Under the pieces are notes generated by a model, which was given only the letters and a program-made list of their open reading frames with translations, was not told the DNA's origin and did not search any database. A DNA stretch of 58,303 nucleotides, taken from NCBI GenBank assembly GCA_937873205.1, contig CALMVO010000024.1:1-58303 (forward strand), read 5' to 3'. The stretch comes from an uncultured Acetobacteraceae bacterium. GTDB lineage: Bacteria; Pseudomonadota; Alphaproteobacteria; Acetobacterales; Acetobacteraceae. The first letter of the stretch is position 1, and each line of letters begins with the position of its first letter. Positions 8,448-20,195 of this stretch are shown piece after piece. The position numbers and the translations under genes were made by a program.

Positions 8448-8879
8448 TCAGAACATGTTCAGGGCGAGCCGCGCGTCCTCGCTCATGCGGCTCTGATCCC
8501 ATGGCGGATCCCACACAGTCTCGACCTCGCAGCCAGCCACGCCGCGCACAGTCAGCACCGCATCCCGCACCTGCACAGGCAGCTCCTGCGCGCTGGGACA
8601 ACCCGGCGCCGTCAGCGTCATCTCGATCCTGACCTGGCCATCATCATGCAGGTCGATCGCGTAGATCAGCCCGAGCTCATAGATGTTGACCGGGATCTCC
8701 GGATCGTAGACCGACGCGATCGCGCTGATCACGTCGGTTTCGCTCAACTGCGGCATCGTCTCGCCGTCCGGAGTCCACGCCGATATGCCAGAGGTCGCGC
8801 CTTTCGGCACACCAAAATTCGGCAGCGAACGCGCCGGCATCGCGTCCGCCTCGTCGGTTCGTCCAGCCACCGCCATCAT
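8448..8879 (-). CDS. sufT: SufT, MIP18-family (DUF59) Fe-S maturation protein
   Basis: A 143-residue protein whose C-terminal 100 residues form the MIP18/DUF59 domain: SETDVISAIASVYDPEIPVN, then IYELGLIYAIDL and MTLTAPGCPSAQELP. SufT supports Fe-S cluster maturation, especially under high demand, and is related to the eukaryotic CIA factor MIP18. The conserved cysteine is in TAPGCPSA. The start ATG 8879 overlaps the sufU stop (ATGATG, with ATG three bases later also possible). The N-terminal 40 residues are variable. Confidence 0.93.
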   Translation of the reverse strand: MMAVAGRTDEADAMPARSLPNFGVPKGATSGISAWTPDGETMPQLSETDVISAIASVYDPEIPVNIYELGLIYAIDLHDDGQVRIEMTLTAPGCPSAQELPVQVRDAVLTVRGVAGCEVETVWDPPWDQSRMSEDARLALNMF

Positions 8880-9341
8880 GCCTTCTCCGACGATCTGTAG
8901 GCGGCCAGCAGCGCCGACCACGGGAGCATCGCGCATTTTCGCCGCGACCTGTACTCGTGCAATTCCGCGAACGCGAGCAGTGGCCCCAGCTCGGCCCGCG
9001 CCGCCGGCGTCAGCTCCCGCTCACCCTGCGTCAGCAGGGCCTCGAACCAGACCAGCAGCGCCGCGGCCTCGTCAGACGTCCGTCCCTGCACCGCATCGGC
9101 CATGAGGTCGGCGGATGCGGCGCAGATCGCGCACCCCCGCGTGCGGTGCCGGACCAGGGCGGCGGCGCCGTCGGGACCCAGCCGCACCCCGACCTGCACC
9201 GTGTCGCCGCAGAGCGGGTTGGTTCCATCGCCGATGCCGTCCACGTCATCCGGCACGCCGCCATGCAGCGGCCGCCGTGCGCGTTCCACCACCAGGTCGC
9301 GATACAGCGAGCCGGCCGCGTCGCGCGTCGCCGTCTGCTGC

Positions 9342-9349
<8 letters not shown>
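8876..9349 (-). CDS. sufU: SufU-type IscU-like sulfur-transfer/scaffold protein
   Basis: A 157-residue IscU-fold protein. The metal/sulfur site is Cys47 and Asp49 (NPLCGD), Cys73 and Cys76 (GCAIC) and Cys139 (KCAMLPW), the layout of the zinc-dependent SufU sulfurtransferases that accept persulfide from SufS. The start is TTG 9349 overlapping the sufS stop, which gives a sensible N-terminus (LSEQQTATRD). No sufE is seen in the window, so SufU presumably relays sulfur from SufS to SufB here. Confidence 0.9.
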
Positions 9350-10579
<1,230 letters not shown>

Positions 10580-10583
<4 letters not shown>

Positions 10584-11875
10584 GCTGCGCGTCCTCTCCA
10601 CCAGGCGGCGACGGCCTCGTCCAGCACGCCGCGCATCATCTCGTCGTCCACCAGCTGCAGCGCGTCGTCGAGGAACGCCCGCACCAGGATCGCGCGCGCC
10701 TCGGCGACCGGCACGCCGCGGCTGCGCATGTAGAACAGCTGCTCCTCGTCGAGCGCGCCCGCGGTCGAGCCATGGCTGCACTTGACGTCGTCGGCGTAGA
10801 TCTCGAGCTCGGGCTTGGCGTCGATCTCAGCCGTCTCCGACAGCAGCAGCGCCTGGTTCATCTGGTAACCGTCGGTCTTCTGCGCCACCCGCGCCACCAC
10901 GATCTTGCCCTGGAACACGCCGCGGGCGCGGCCGGTCAGCACGTTCTTTACCGTCTGCCGCGACACGCAGTTCGGCGCGTCGTGCGCGATCACGCTGGTG
11001 AGGTCGGCCACCTGCGCGTCGGCCAGCAACTGCGCGCCATTGACGTGCACGGCGGCGTGTGGACCGGACAGCGTCGCGTGCACCTCGTGCCGCGCCAGCA
11101 CCGCCCCCAATGCGAGATTGAAGCCGTCATAGGCGCCGCGCTCGGCCACCGTCGCCTGCACCATCGAGAACGAGAACGCCTCCCCGGAGTCTCGCTGCAG
11201 CCTGACGTGGCGGAGGTGCGCGCTGGCGCCGACCTCCGCGTCGAGCACGCCGTCGCTCAGGTAGCATCCGCTGCCCTCGCCGATCTCGAGCAGCGCCAGC
11301 GAGGCGCCCGCCTCCAGCACCAGCCGGTGGCGCAGGTGCGACGCGACGGCGCGGCCGCCGATGCCCTCGCACAGCGACACCAGCAGCAGCCGCCCGGCAT
11401 CCAGCCCGGCCGGCACCCGGACCACCATCCCGTCGGTCGCCAGCATCGTGTTCAGCGCCACCATCGGATGGCGCAGGGGCTCGGCCGCGTCGACGCCCGC
11501 GAACGGCCGCACGTCGATCCCGTCCGGCATCCGGCTCAGCGCCCGTGATAGCACGCCGTCCACGAACACCAACCGCGGCAGTGCTGCGGCGTCGTCCGCC
11601 AGCCCGTGCGTCGACAGCAACGCGCCCAACCGCGCCTTCGCCCGTTCCGGCGTGGCGCCGGCGGTCTCGAACGGCGTCTCCCAAACCCGCCTGATATCCG
11701 TGTAGCGCCAGGCCTCGACCCGTCGGCTGGGCAGCTCGTGGCGCTCCAGCCAGTCGGCTGCCAGGTCGCGCGCGGTCGGCTCCCCGGGCAGCTCCAGGCG
11801 CATCGCCCGATACTGCTCGACCAGGCCCCCGGCGTTGCCGATCGCACTCCGCGCGGGCGGGACGATGACGTTCAC
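10580..11875 (-). CDS. sufD: Fe-S assembly scaffold subunit SufD
   Basis: A 431-residue subunit of the SufBC2D scaffold complex. The N-terminal helical region includes LPSRRVEAWRYTDIRRVW, the usual SufD entry motif. The C-terminal parallel beta-helix includes LLSETAEIDAKPELEIYADD followed by VKCSHGSTAGALDEEQLFYM. The conserved histidine of KCSHG is retained, and YMRSRGVPVAEARAILV is the SufD C-terminal signature. The start overlaps the sufC stop by four bases. Confidence 0.96.
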
Positions 11876-12641
11876 GCCGCCTCCGCCAGGAAGCCGGCAT
11901 AGCCCTGGGCTTCCAGCTGGTGCGCCAGTTCCGGCCCGCCGCTGCGCAGGATGCGCCCGCGCGCCATCACGTGCACCCGGTCCGGCACCAGGTAGTCCAG
12001 CAACCGCTGGTGGTGGGTGATGACCAGCGCCGAGAACGTAGGTGAGCGCAGCGCCTGCACGCCCTCGGCCACGATCCGGAGCGCGTCGATATCGAGCCCA
12101 CTGTCGGTCTCATCCAGGATCGCGAAGCTGGGGGCCAGCATCGCCATCTGCAGCACCTCGTTGCGCTTCTTCTCGCCGCCCGAGAACCCGACGTTCACGT
12201 TGCGCTTCAGCAGGTCCTCAGGCATCGACAGCGCCTTTGCCTGTCCCCGCGCCGCCTTCAGGAACTGCATCGCGTCCAGCTCGGCCTCGCCACGCGCGCG
12301 CCGCACCGCGTTCACCGCCGTGCGCAGGAAGTTGGCGTTGTTCACGCCCGGCAACTCGACCGGCGCCTGGAACGCCAGGAACATACCGGCTGCCGCCCGC
12401 TCGTCCGGCTCCATCGCCAGCAGGTCCTGGCCCTTGAACGAGACCGAGCCGGCCGTGACCGCGTAGTCCGCGCGTCCGGCCAGCACGTAGGAGAGCGTGG
12501 ACTTCCCCGAGCCGTTCGGGCCCATGATCGCGTGCACCTCGCCCGCCGGGATCTCGAGGTCGAGCCCCTGCAGGATCGGCTTCGGCGTGCCGTTGTCGTC
12601 GATGGAGGCGCAGAGCCCCCGGATGGCGAGGAACGGGTCGC

Positions 12642-12645
<4 letters not shown>
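11872..12645 (-). CDS. sufC: Fe-S assembly ATPase SufC
   Basis: A 257-residue ABC-type ATPase that powers conformational change of SufB-SufD. Walker A is GPNGSGKST at 42-50, the Q-loop region reads [13 protein letters not shown], and the signature is [11 protein letters not shown]. Walker B is [14 protein letters not shown] and the switch is [14 protein letters not shown]. The start ATG 12645 overlaps the sufB stop, and the stop overlaps sufD. No membrane segment is present, as expected for a soluble ABC protein. Confidence 0.97.
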
Positions 12646-14129
<1,484 letters not shown>

Positions 14130-14136
14130 CAGGCCC

Positions 14137-14610
14137 TCACTCGGCAGCAAGAATGGCGGCGGCGGGCATGCTGCCCGAACCGTAGGCATCGAAATGCGAC
14201 GCGCCGCAGCGCGATACGTTGATCCGGTCGAGCGTGATCCCGGCCAGCGCCGACCGGATCGCCTCGTTCACCGGATCCCAGCGGCCACGGATCTGGCACA
14301 CCGCTTCCGCCTCGCAGCCGCCGGTGGCGCCGTCGACGCACGCGGTGAGCGAGATCGGCCCGTCGATCGCCGTGATGACCCGCGCGATGTCGATGGTGTC
14401 GAGCGGCCGCGCCAGCCGGTAGCCACCGCGCGCGCCGCGCTGCGACGTCACCAGCCCGGCGCCGCCGAGCGCCTTCAGCACCTTGGCCACCGTCGGCTCG
14501 GGGATACCAGTCGCCTGCGCCAGCGTCGGCGAAGTGGTGACCCCGTCGTGGTGCGACAGCCGCACCAGCACGACGACCGCATAGTCGGTCAGCTTTGACA
14601 AGCGGAGCAT
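14137..14610 (-). CDS. Rrf2-family regulator of the SUF operon (IscR/SufR-like)
   Basis: A 157-residue winged-helix repressor leading the SUF operon. The N-terminus [20 protein letters not shown] and the recognition helix [18 protein letters not shown] match the Rrf2 family. Three cysteines, Cys91, Cys99 and Cys105 ([16 protein letters not shown]), form the expected [2Fe-2S] ligand loop, so it probably senses cluster status and autoregulates the operon. ATG 14610 was chosen because the fold begins there; upstream in-frame sequence is non-coding in character. Confidence 0.93.
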   Translation of the reverse strand: MLRLSKLTDYAVVVLVRLSHHDGVTTSPTLAQATGIPEPTVAKVLKALGGAGLVTSQRGARGGYRLARPLDTIDIARVITAIDGPISLTACVDGATGGCEAEAVCQIRGRWDPVNEAIRSALAGITLDRINVSRCGASHFDAYGSGSMPAAAILAAE

Positions 14611-14718
14611 GACGCCTCGAGACGGGGGTGCGATGATCGAGGACAACGCCGGTCCTGTATGTGCGAAATGAGCCCGAACCCCCTGATCGTCAAGGGCTTG
14701 GCCGGTGATTCCCACCGC
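14611..14718 (-). promoter_or_regulatory. Probable SUF operon promoter region
   Basis: This 108-bp gap lies between the DUF445 stop and the first SUF gene and must carry the operon promoter. A TTGACG hexamer on the minus strand (14693-14688) is a plausible -35; the sequence 17 bases downstream (CATTTC) is a poor -10. No clear IscR, Irr or Fur-type palindrome is visible. Confidence 0.35.
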
Positions 14719-16029
14719 CTATCCGGCCTCCGCCCCGGACAGCAGCCACACGCCGAGATAAAGCAGGACGCCGACCAGGCAGCCCACCAGCGTGCCGTTA
14801 ATGCGGACGAACTGCAGGTCCCCGCCCACCCGCAGCTCGATGCGCTCGACCAGCCGCGCGGTGTCCCAGCCGCCGATCACCTGGGCGATGAACCCGGACA
14901 GGGTGTCCCGCATCCCCGGCAGCGCCTGCCGGGCCAGCCGGACGGCGGCGCGGTCGATCGCCGTCCGCACCCGCTCGTCGTGCTCCAGCGTCTCCGCCGC
15001 ACGGGCCAGCGCGTCGCCCACCAGCCGGCGCACCCAGCCATCCTCGTGGTCGAGCTCGCCCTCCACCGTGCCGCGCAGCCGCGCCCAGACGTCGGCGGCC
15101 CAGGCGCGCAGGCTGTCGTGCGTCACCAGCCCGCGCAGAACGTCGGCCAGCTCGCGGCCGCGCTGCGGGTCGGTCTCGATCAGGTCGATCTCCCGCCGGA
15201 TCCAGCCCGTCGCCGCCTCGCGCATGTCGCTGTCGCGCGGGTCGGTGCGGTCGAGCTCGAGGTTGATGGCGCTCAACACCCGACTGGCCACCGAGCCGCC
15301 GATCGCCCAGCCGACCAGCCGGCCGCCCTGCTCGCGCACCCGCTCCTCGATCAGCTGGTGCAGGTGCGCCTCCCGGCTCTTCAGCAGCAGCTTGATCTGG
15401 TCGAGCAGGAACGACAGCACCTCCTGATGGCGGTCGCCGTCCACCAGCGCCCTCAGCGCGCGCGCCACCAGCGGCGCCATCTGCCCGCCATCCAGCATCA
15501 GCGGCAGCCGCCGCGCGATCATCTCCTGCGCCCGCCCCGCCTCCAGCCCGTCGAAGAGATGCGGGATCAGCCGCGTCGTGCCGCCGACCGCCAGCCCGGC
15601 GACGGAGGGATCCAGCAGCAGCCGACGCAGCAGCGATGCGACGTCGAGCCGCGCCAGCGCCCGGTCGAGGTCGGAGGCGGTGAACACGTGGGTCGCGACG
15701 AAGCCGCCCAGCGCCCGGCCCAGGCGCTGCTTCTGCGCCGGCAGGATCGCGGTGTGCGGGATCGGCAGCCCCAGCGGCCGGCGGAACAGCGCCGTGACCG
15801 CGAACCAGTCCGCCAGCCCACCGACCAGCCCCGCCTTGCCGCCGGACTGCAGCAGGCCGGGCCAGAAACCCTGCCCGAACGCGTGCGCCAGCCCGTATCC
15901 GGCCGCCATCACCCCGCCCATGCCGACCAGCAGCAGGCCGGCGCGCCGCTTCTGCCGCGCGAGCCGGCGCCGCGCCGCCGGGTCCGTATCGTCGGGAGTT
16001 TCCGGAGCAAGGTCCGGCCGCACGTCCAT
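14719..16029 (-). CDS. DUF445 domain membrane-associated protein
   Basis: A 436-residue protein of the DUF445/YjiN family, function unknown. An N-terminal membrane helix (RAGLLLVGMGGVMAAGYGLA) is followed by the signature SGGKAGLVGGLADWFAVTAL and then FRRPLGLPIPHTAILP. A long helical middle (about 110-400) precedes a C-terminal membrane helix (LVGCLVGVLLYLGVWLLSG). This suggests a large cytosolic or periplasmic helical domain held at both ends by the membrane. ATG 16029 or GTG 16044 could be the start. It lies in the same direction as the SUF operon but 108 bp upstream of it, so it is probably separate. Confidence 0.9.
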   Translation of the reverse strand: MDVRPDLAPETPDDTDPAARRRLARQKRRAGLLLVGMGGVMAAGYGLAHAFGQGFWPGLLQSGGKAGLVGGLADWFAVTALFRRPLGLPIPHTAILPAQKQRLGRALGGFVATHVFTASDLDRALARLDVASLLRRLLLDPSVAGLAVGGTTRLIPHLFDGLEAGRAQEMIARRLPLMLDGGQMAPLVARALRALVDGDRHQEVLSFLLDQIKLLLKSREAHLHQLIEERVREQGGRLVGWAIGGSVASRVLSAINLELDRTDPRDSDMREAATGWIRREIDLIETDPQRGRELADVLRGLVTHDSLRAWAADVWARLRGTVEGELDHEDGWVRRLVGDALARAAETLEHDERVRTAIDRAAVRLARQALPGMRDTLSGFIAQVIGGWDTARLVERIELRVGGDLQFVRINGTLVGCLVGVLLYLGVWLLSGAEAG

Positions 16030-16247
16030 GCGCCTGACTAGCACCGCACGCCGATCCTGCCCAACCGCCGGTCCGGGACCGGCCTGTGACGGCGGCGGCC
16101 GGTCGCACCGGAAGAGACCGGTCCGGATATTGCCGTGCCGGCGCGGACATGAAACGGTGCGCCGTCACGCCAGCCTCATGACGCCCAGAAACCGCGGGAC
16201 GCGGGCTGCGAGGGGCGTGGCACGGCAGGCAGCAGGAGCGCGCCGTC

Positions 16248-19061
16248 ATGAACGACCTGCCCGCACCCGCGCCCGATGCGGCGCCCCCGCCCGACCTCCG
16301 CCTCGAGCAGCTGATCGCGCTGGCGACGCAGCTGCTGGAGCGCCAGGAGGAGGACCCGTTCGGCAACCCGGTGCTGGCGATCTCGCTGCTGCTGTCGCGC
16401 CGGCTCGACGAGGGCAGCCTCGGCATCGAGGACGTGGGCGCGCTGGTCTGCCGGCTGCGTGACGACGCCTTCGAGCGGCGCGCCGCCCGCCTGGCCCGCT
16501 ATGTTGGGCTGGGCCCGGAGACGGTGGCCTCCCGTCTGGACCGCATTGCCGCCCGGCTGGTCCGGCCCGACCCGGACGACAGCCCGGTGCCGCTGGCGCA
16601 GTTCCGCGGCGCCATCCAGCGCACCCGCTTCGCGGCGGTGTTCACCGCACATCCCACCTTCGCGCTGGCCACCCCGGTCTATGCGGCGCTGGCCGCCACC
16701 GCCAGCGGCACCCGGACGATCCCCGACCTCGCCTCGCAGCGCCCAGCCGTGCCTGGCCTCGACGACGAGTTCGAGCTCGCCGCGGCGGCGATCGAACGCG
16801 GCCGCAACGCCGTCGACGGGCTGAACCGGGCGCTGCTGGCCGAGGCCGCCCGCCACTGGCCGCAGGCCTGGACCAGCCTCGCCCCGCGCCCGGTCGTGCT
16901 GGCGAGCTGGGTCGGCTACGACACCGACGGCCGCACCGACATCGGCTGGTGGGACAGCTTGCGTCTGCGGCTCCGCATGAAGCGGCTGCAGCTCGAGCGG
17001 CTCGCAGCACAGCTCGGCGCCCTCGCCGCCCCGCCGGCGGCGCTGCAGGCCCGCATCGAGGCCGCGATCGGCGCCGTCGCCGCGCAGATCGCGGCCGCCC
17101 CCACAAAGGCCGATCCGGAGCAGGTCGCCGCCTTCTCGCGCGCGCTGATCGACCGCCGCGACGAGGCGATCCCGATGCCCTCCGTGCTCGACAAGGAGTT
17201 CGCCGCCGCCTTCGAGGCAGCGCCCGAGCCCGACCGGCTGCCTCTCGCGGTCGCCCGCGCCGGCTTCGTCTCGCACGGCATGGGCCTCGCCCACACCCAT
17301 GTCCGCCTGAACTCCACCCAGATCCATAACGTGGCCCGGCAGCGGCTCGGCATCGAGGACAGCCCGGAGAACCCGGGCCAGCGCCGCGCCCTGCTCGCCC
17401 GGATCAACGACGCGCTGGCCGAGGTGCGGCCGGTGCCGGTCGATTTCGGCGGCCTCCTGTCGGAGCAGGCCTCCGCCGCCCGGCTGATGATGACGGTGAC
17501 CCAGATCGCCAAGCATGTCGACGCGGCGAGCCCGATCCGCTTCCTCGTCGCCGAGACCGAGAGCGGCTACACGCTGCTGGTGGTGCTGTGGCTGGCGCGG
17601 CTGTTCGGCGTCGAGGACCACGTCGAGATCTCGCCGCTGTTCGAGACCCGGGACGCGTTGATGAACGGCAGCCGCGTCATCGAGGAGGCGCTGCATTCGC
17701 GGCACTACCGCGACTACCTCCGGCGGACGGGCAAGCTCTCGCTGCAGTTCGGCTACTCCGACAGCGGCCGCTATGTCGGCCAGCTCGCCGCCACCTACCT
17801 GATCGAGCGGCTGCGCCTCAAGGTCGCCGACCTGCTGATCCGGCGCGGCCTGACCGACATCGAGGTGATCCTGTTCGACACCCATGGCGAGAGCATCGGC
17901 CGCGGCGCGCACCCATTCTCGCTGGCCGACCGCCTCGACTACCTCTCGACGCCGCACACCAGGCTGGCCCTGCAGAATGCCGGCATCGCCTACCGCGAGG
18001 AAGCGGCGTTCCAGGGCGGCGACGGCTACGTGCTGTTCGGCACGCAGATCCTGGCCGACGCGGTGATCGGCAGCATTGCCGAGCACGCCTTCGCCACGGT
18101 GCGGCAGGCCGGCGACCCGATCTACGACGAGCCGGACTTCTCGGCCGACTTCTTCGCCGCGATCGGTGTCGGCATGACCGAGCTGGTCGAGGATCCCGGC
18201 TATGCCGGCCTGCTCGGCGCTTTCGGCCCGGCCCTGATCGACCATACCGGCTCGCGCCCGTCCGCCCGCCAGACCGACGGTGCCGGTGGCCCGGTCCGCA
18301 TCCGCCACCCGCGCGAGCTGCGCGCGATCCCCAACAACGCGATCCTGCAGCAGCTCGGCTGGTGCGCCAACACGCTGCAGGGGCTGGGGCTGGCCGCCGC
18401 CCGCCATCCCGAGACGTTCGAGGAGTTCCTGCTCAAAAGCCCGCGCTTCCGCCGCGCGCTGGATTTCGCCGCGCACGCGCTGGCCCATTCCGATCGCGGC
18501 GTGCTGCGCGCCATCGTGATGACGCTGGACCCGGGGGTCTGGCTCGACCGCGCGGCGCACGAGGCCGATCCCGCCCGCCGCGACGCCCTGGTCACGCTGT
18601 CGGCGGGGCTGGAGCGGCTCGACCTCTGGGCCATCACGCAGTCGATGTTCCGCCGCATCCAGGCCGATCACCTGGCGCTGCGCACGGCCTGGCCGGACGC
18701 GCCGCGGATGGCGCTGCCGGAGCTGCTGCTGCATGCGATCCGGCTCACCCTGATCGAGCGGATCTGGCTGCTCTCGACCCGCATCCCATACTTCTCGCCC
18801 CGCCACGGCTTCACCCGCGAGGCGCTGGACGATCAGGTGCTGCGCCTCGAGATCCCGGGCGTGCTTAAGGAATTGGCAGCGATCTTTCCGCAGGCTGCGA
18901 ACCAGCAGGTCCGGCTCGACTACCGCGAGGAGGCCGGCCCGCGCTCCGAGAACGCCTACACACGCGAGGATGCCGAGATCTTCCAGCCCATGCGCCGCCT
19001 GTTCGAGCTGGTCCGCGAGATCAGCGTCGCCGTGATGCACGATGTCGGCGCGTTTGGCTGA
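16248..19061 (+). CDS. Diverged phosphoenolpyruvate carboxylase-like protein
   Basis: At 937 residues it is about the size of bacterial PEP carboxylase and is clearly homologous over its length. Conserved blocks are TAHPT (133-137), SWVGYDTDG where PEPC has SWMGGDRDG, PLFETRDALMN, GYSDS (about 502) and SIGRG (about 549). The C-terminal half carries GSRP (about 668) and ELLRAIP-like ELRAIPNNAILQQLGW. Several active-site positions are changed. The FHGRGGS loop of the E. coli enzyme (His579, Arg581) reads FDTHGES at about 543-549, and the lysine of GYSDS-x-KD is replaced (GYSDSGRY). The VTEQGE block is not recognisable. Normal carboxylation of PEP to oxaloacetate is therefore doubtful. The stop overlaps the next gene by 20 bp. 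Confidence 0.75.
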   Translation: MNDLPAPAPDAAPPPDLRLEQLIALATQLLERQEEDPFGNPVLAISLLLSRRLDEGSLGIEDVGALVCRLRDDAFERRAARLARYVGLGPETVASRLDRIAARLVRPDPDDSPVPLAQFRGAIQRTRFAAVFTAHPTFALATPVYAALAATASGTRTIPDLASQRPAVPGLDDEFELAAAAIERGRNAVDGLNRALLAEAARHWPQAWTSLAPRPVVLASWVGYDTDGRTDIGWWDSLRLRLRMKRLQLERLAAQLGALAAPPAALQARIEAAIGAVAAQIAAAPTKADPEQVAAFSRALIDRRDEAIPMPSVLDKEFAAAFEAAPEPDRLPLAVARAGFVSHGMGLAHTHVRLNSTQIHNVARQRLGIEDSPENPGQRRALLARINDALAEVRPVPVDFGGLLSEQASAARLMMTVTQIAKHVDAASPIRFLVAETESGYTLLVVLWLARLFGVEDHVEISPLFETRDALMNGSRVIEEALHSRHYRDYLRRTGKLSLQFGYSDSGRYVGQLAATYLIERLRLKVADLLIRRGLTDIEVILFDTHGESIGRGAHPFSLADRLDYLSTPHTRLALQNAGIAYREEAAFQGGDGYVLFGTQILADAVIGSIAEHAFATVRQAGDPIYDEPDFSADFFAAIGVGMTELVEDPGYAGLLGAFGPALIDHTGSRPSARQTDGAGGPVRIRHPRELRAIPNNAILQQLGWCANTLQGLGLAAARHPETFEEFLLKSPRFRRALDFAAHALAHSDRGVLRAIVMTLDPGVWLDRAAHEADPARRDALVTLSAGLERLDLWAITQSMFRRIQADHLALRTAWPDAPRMALPELLLHAIRLTLIERIWLLSTRIPYFSPRHGFTREALDDQVLRLEIPGVLKELAAIFPQAANQQVRLDYREEAGPRSENAYTREDAEIFQPMRRLFELVREISVAVMHDVGAFG

Positions 19062-19926
19062 CGCAGCGGCGGCGGTGCGGCAGCCGTCCGCCCGACGGCG
19101 CGGCTGGCGCCTGTCCGAGCCGCCGCCGCCGTGCGCGGTGCCGCTTCCGGCCGGGCCCGGCATCCGGCGGATCGTCGCCCCCAACCCCGGCCCGATGACC
19201 TACAACGGCACCAACAGCTGGCTGATCGACTGGGAGGGCGGTGTTGCCGTCATCGACCCCGGCACCGAGGACGCGGCCCACCTGGACGCCATCATCGCCG
19301 AGGCGGGACCGCACCTCAGCCACATCCTGATCACGCACACCCACAGCGACCACGTCGCCGGGGCCGCCAGCCTCGCCCGCCGCACCGGGGCGCCGGTGGC
19401 CGGCTATGCTCTAGACAGCCAGCCCGGCCTCCCCGACTGGATCAGGCTGCGCGACGGCGACCGCATCGCCGGTCTCGAGGTGGTGCACACGCCGGGCCAC
19501 TCCATGGACCATCTGTGCTTCGCGCGTGACGACGACGTCCTGTTCAGCGGCGACCACGTCATGGGCTGGTCGACATCCGTGGTGCCGCCGCCGCCGCATG
19601 GCGATCTGGTCGCCTTCATCGACAGCCTGCGCCGCATCCGCGACCGCGACGACCGGCTGATGCTCTCCGCGCACGGCCCGGCGATCCTGCGGCCTCGCGA
19701 GCTGGTGCAGAACCTGCTCGACCACCGCGATGCCCGCGAGGCCTCGATCGCCGCGGTGCTGTCGTCGAAGCCCGCGTCGCTGGAGACCGTGCTCGGCCGT
19801 GCCTACTTCAACCTGCGTCCCGAGCTGCTGACGCCGGCGCGGAGCAACCTGCTCTCGCACCTGAACAAGCTGCAGGCCGAAGGGCGCGCCGTGTCGGACG
19901 CGGATGGCTGGCGCCTGCGCGGCTGA
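19042..19926 (+). CDS. MBL-fold metallo-hydrolase (LACTB2-like)
   Basis: A 294-residue metallo-beta-lactamase-fold protein. The metal site THTHSDHV lies at 98-105 (HxHxDH), with HTPGHSMDH near 155 and SGDHVMGW near 175. The C-terminus (LLSHLNKLQAEGRAV) forms the small winged-helix found in LACTB2-type hydrolases and ribonucleases. The N-terminus has no signal peptide. Its ATG lies 20 bp inside the PEPC-like gene, so the two are likely made from one mRNA, which may hint at a shared pathway. The substrate is unknown. Confidence 0.85.
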   Translation: MSARLADAAAAVRQPSARRRGWRLSEPPPPCAVPLPAGPGIRRIVAPNPGPMTYNGTNSWLIDWEGGVAVIDPGTEDAAHLDAIIAEAGPHLSHILITHTHSDHVAGAASLARRTGAPVAGYALDSQPGLPDWIRLRDGDRIAGLEVVHTPGHSMDHLCFARDDDVLFSGDHVMGWSTSVVPPPPHGDLVAFIDSLRRIRDRDDRLMLSAHGPAILRPRELVQNLLDHRDAREASIAAVLSSKPASLETVLGRAYFNLRPELLTPARSNLLSHLNKLQAEGRAVSDADGWRLRG

Positions 19927-19977
19927 GCCGCATCCTCGTCGATGCGCTGGCGCCGGCCGCTCAGGCCTCGAGATCGA

Positions 19978-20155
19978 CCCATCAAAGGCCAGGGCTCTGC
20001 CCTATACCTGCCTGAAGAGCAGAGCCTTGAGAATCCACTTATTTAACGAAACGGCACCAAAAGCCTCGGCCTTTGGGAAGAGAGTTTATTAAAAGATTGG
20101 ATTCTTAAGGCTTCGCCTTAAGCGGGTCCAGGGCAGAGCCCTGGCCTTCTATACG
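19978..20155. repeat. REP-like repeat pair in inverted arrangement (copy C)
   Basis: AAGGCCAGGGCTCTGCCCT at the left and CTTAAGGC-TTC-GCCTTAAG followed by CCAGGGC-AGA-GCCCTGGCCTT at the right are two family members facing each other. About 90 bp of AT-richer sequence separates them, including a CCTCGGCCTTTGG remnant. The pair fills the gap between the convergent MBL and GT87 genes. Confidence 0.7.
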
Positions 20156-20195
20156 TCAGTCCCAAAGCCGGTTGATACTACATGGTCCCGGCGCA

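Noticed and set aside
14611-14718. A specific IscR, Irr or Fur site before the SUF operon
   Set aside because: No convincing palindrome or consensus could be seen; only a generic promoter region is reported.
16176-19184. Very long antisense reading frame (about 1000 codons) opposite the PEPC-like gene
   Set aside because: It is a shadow caused by GC-rich third positions; the product is low-complexity with no family motifs.
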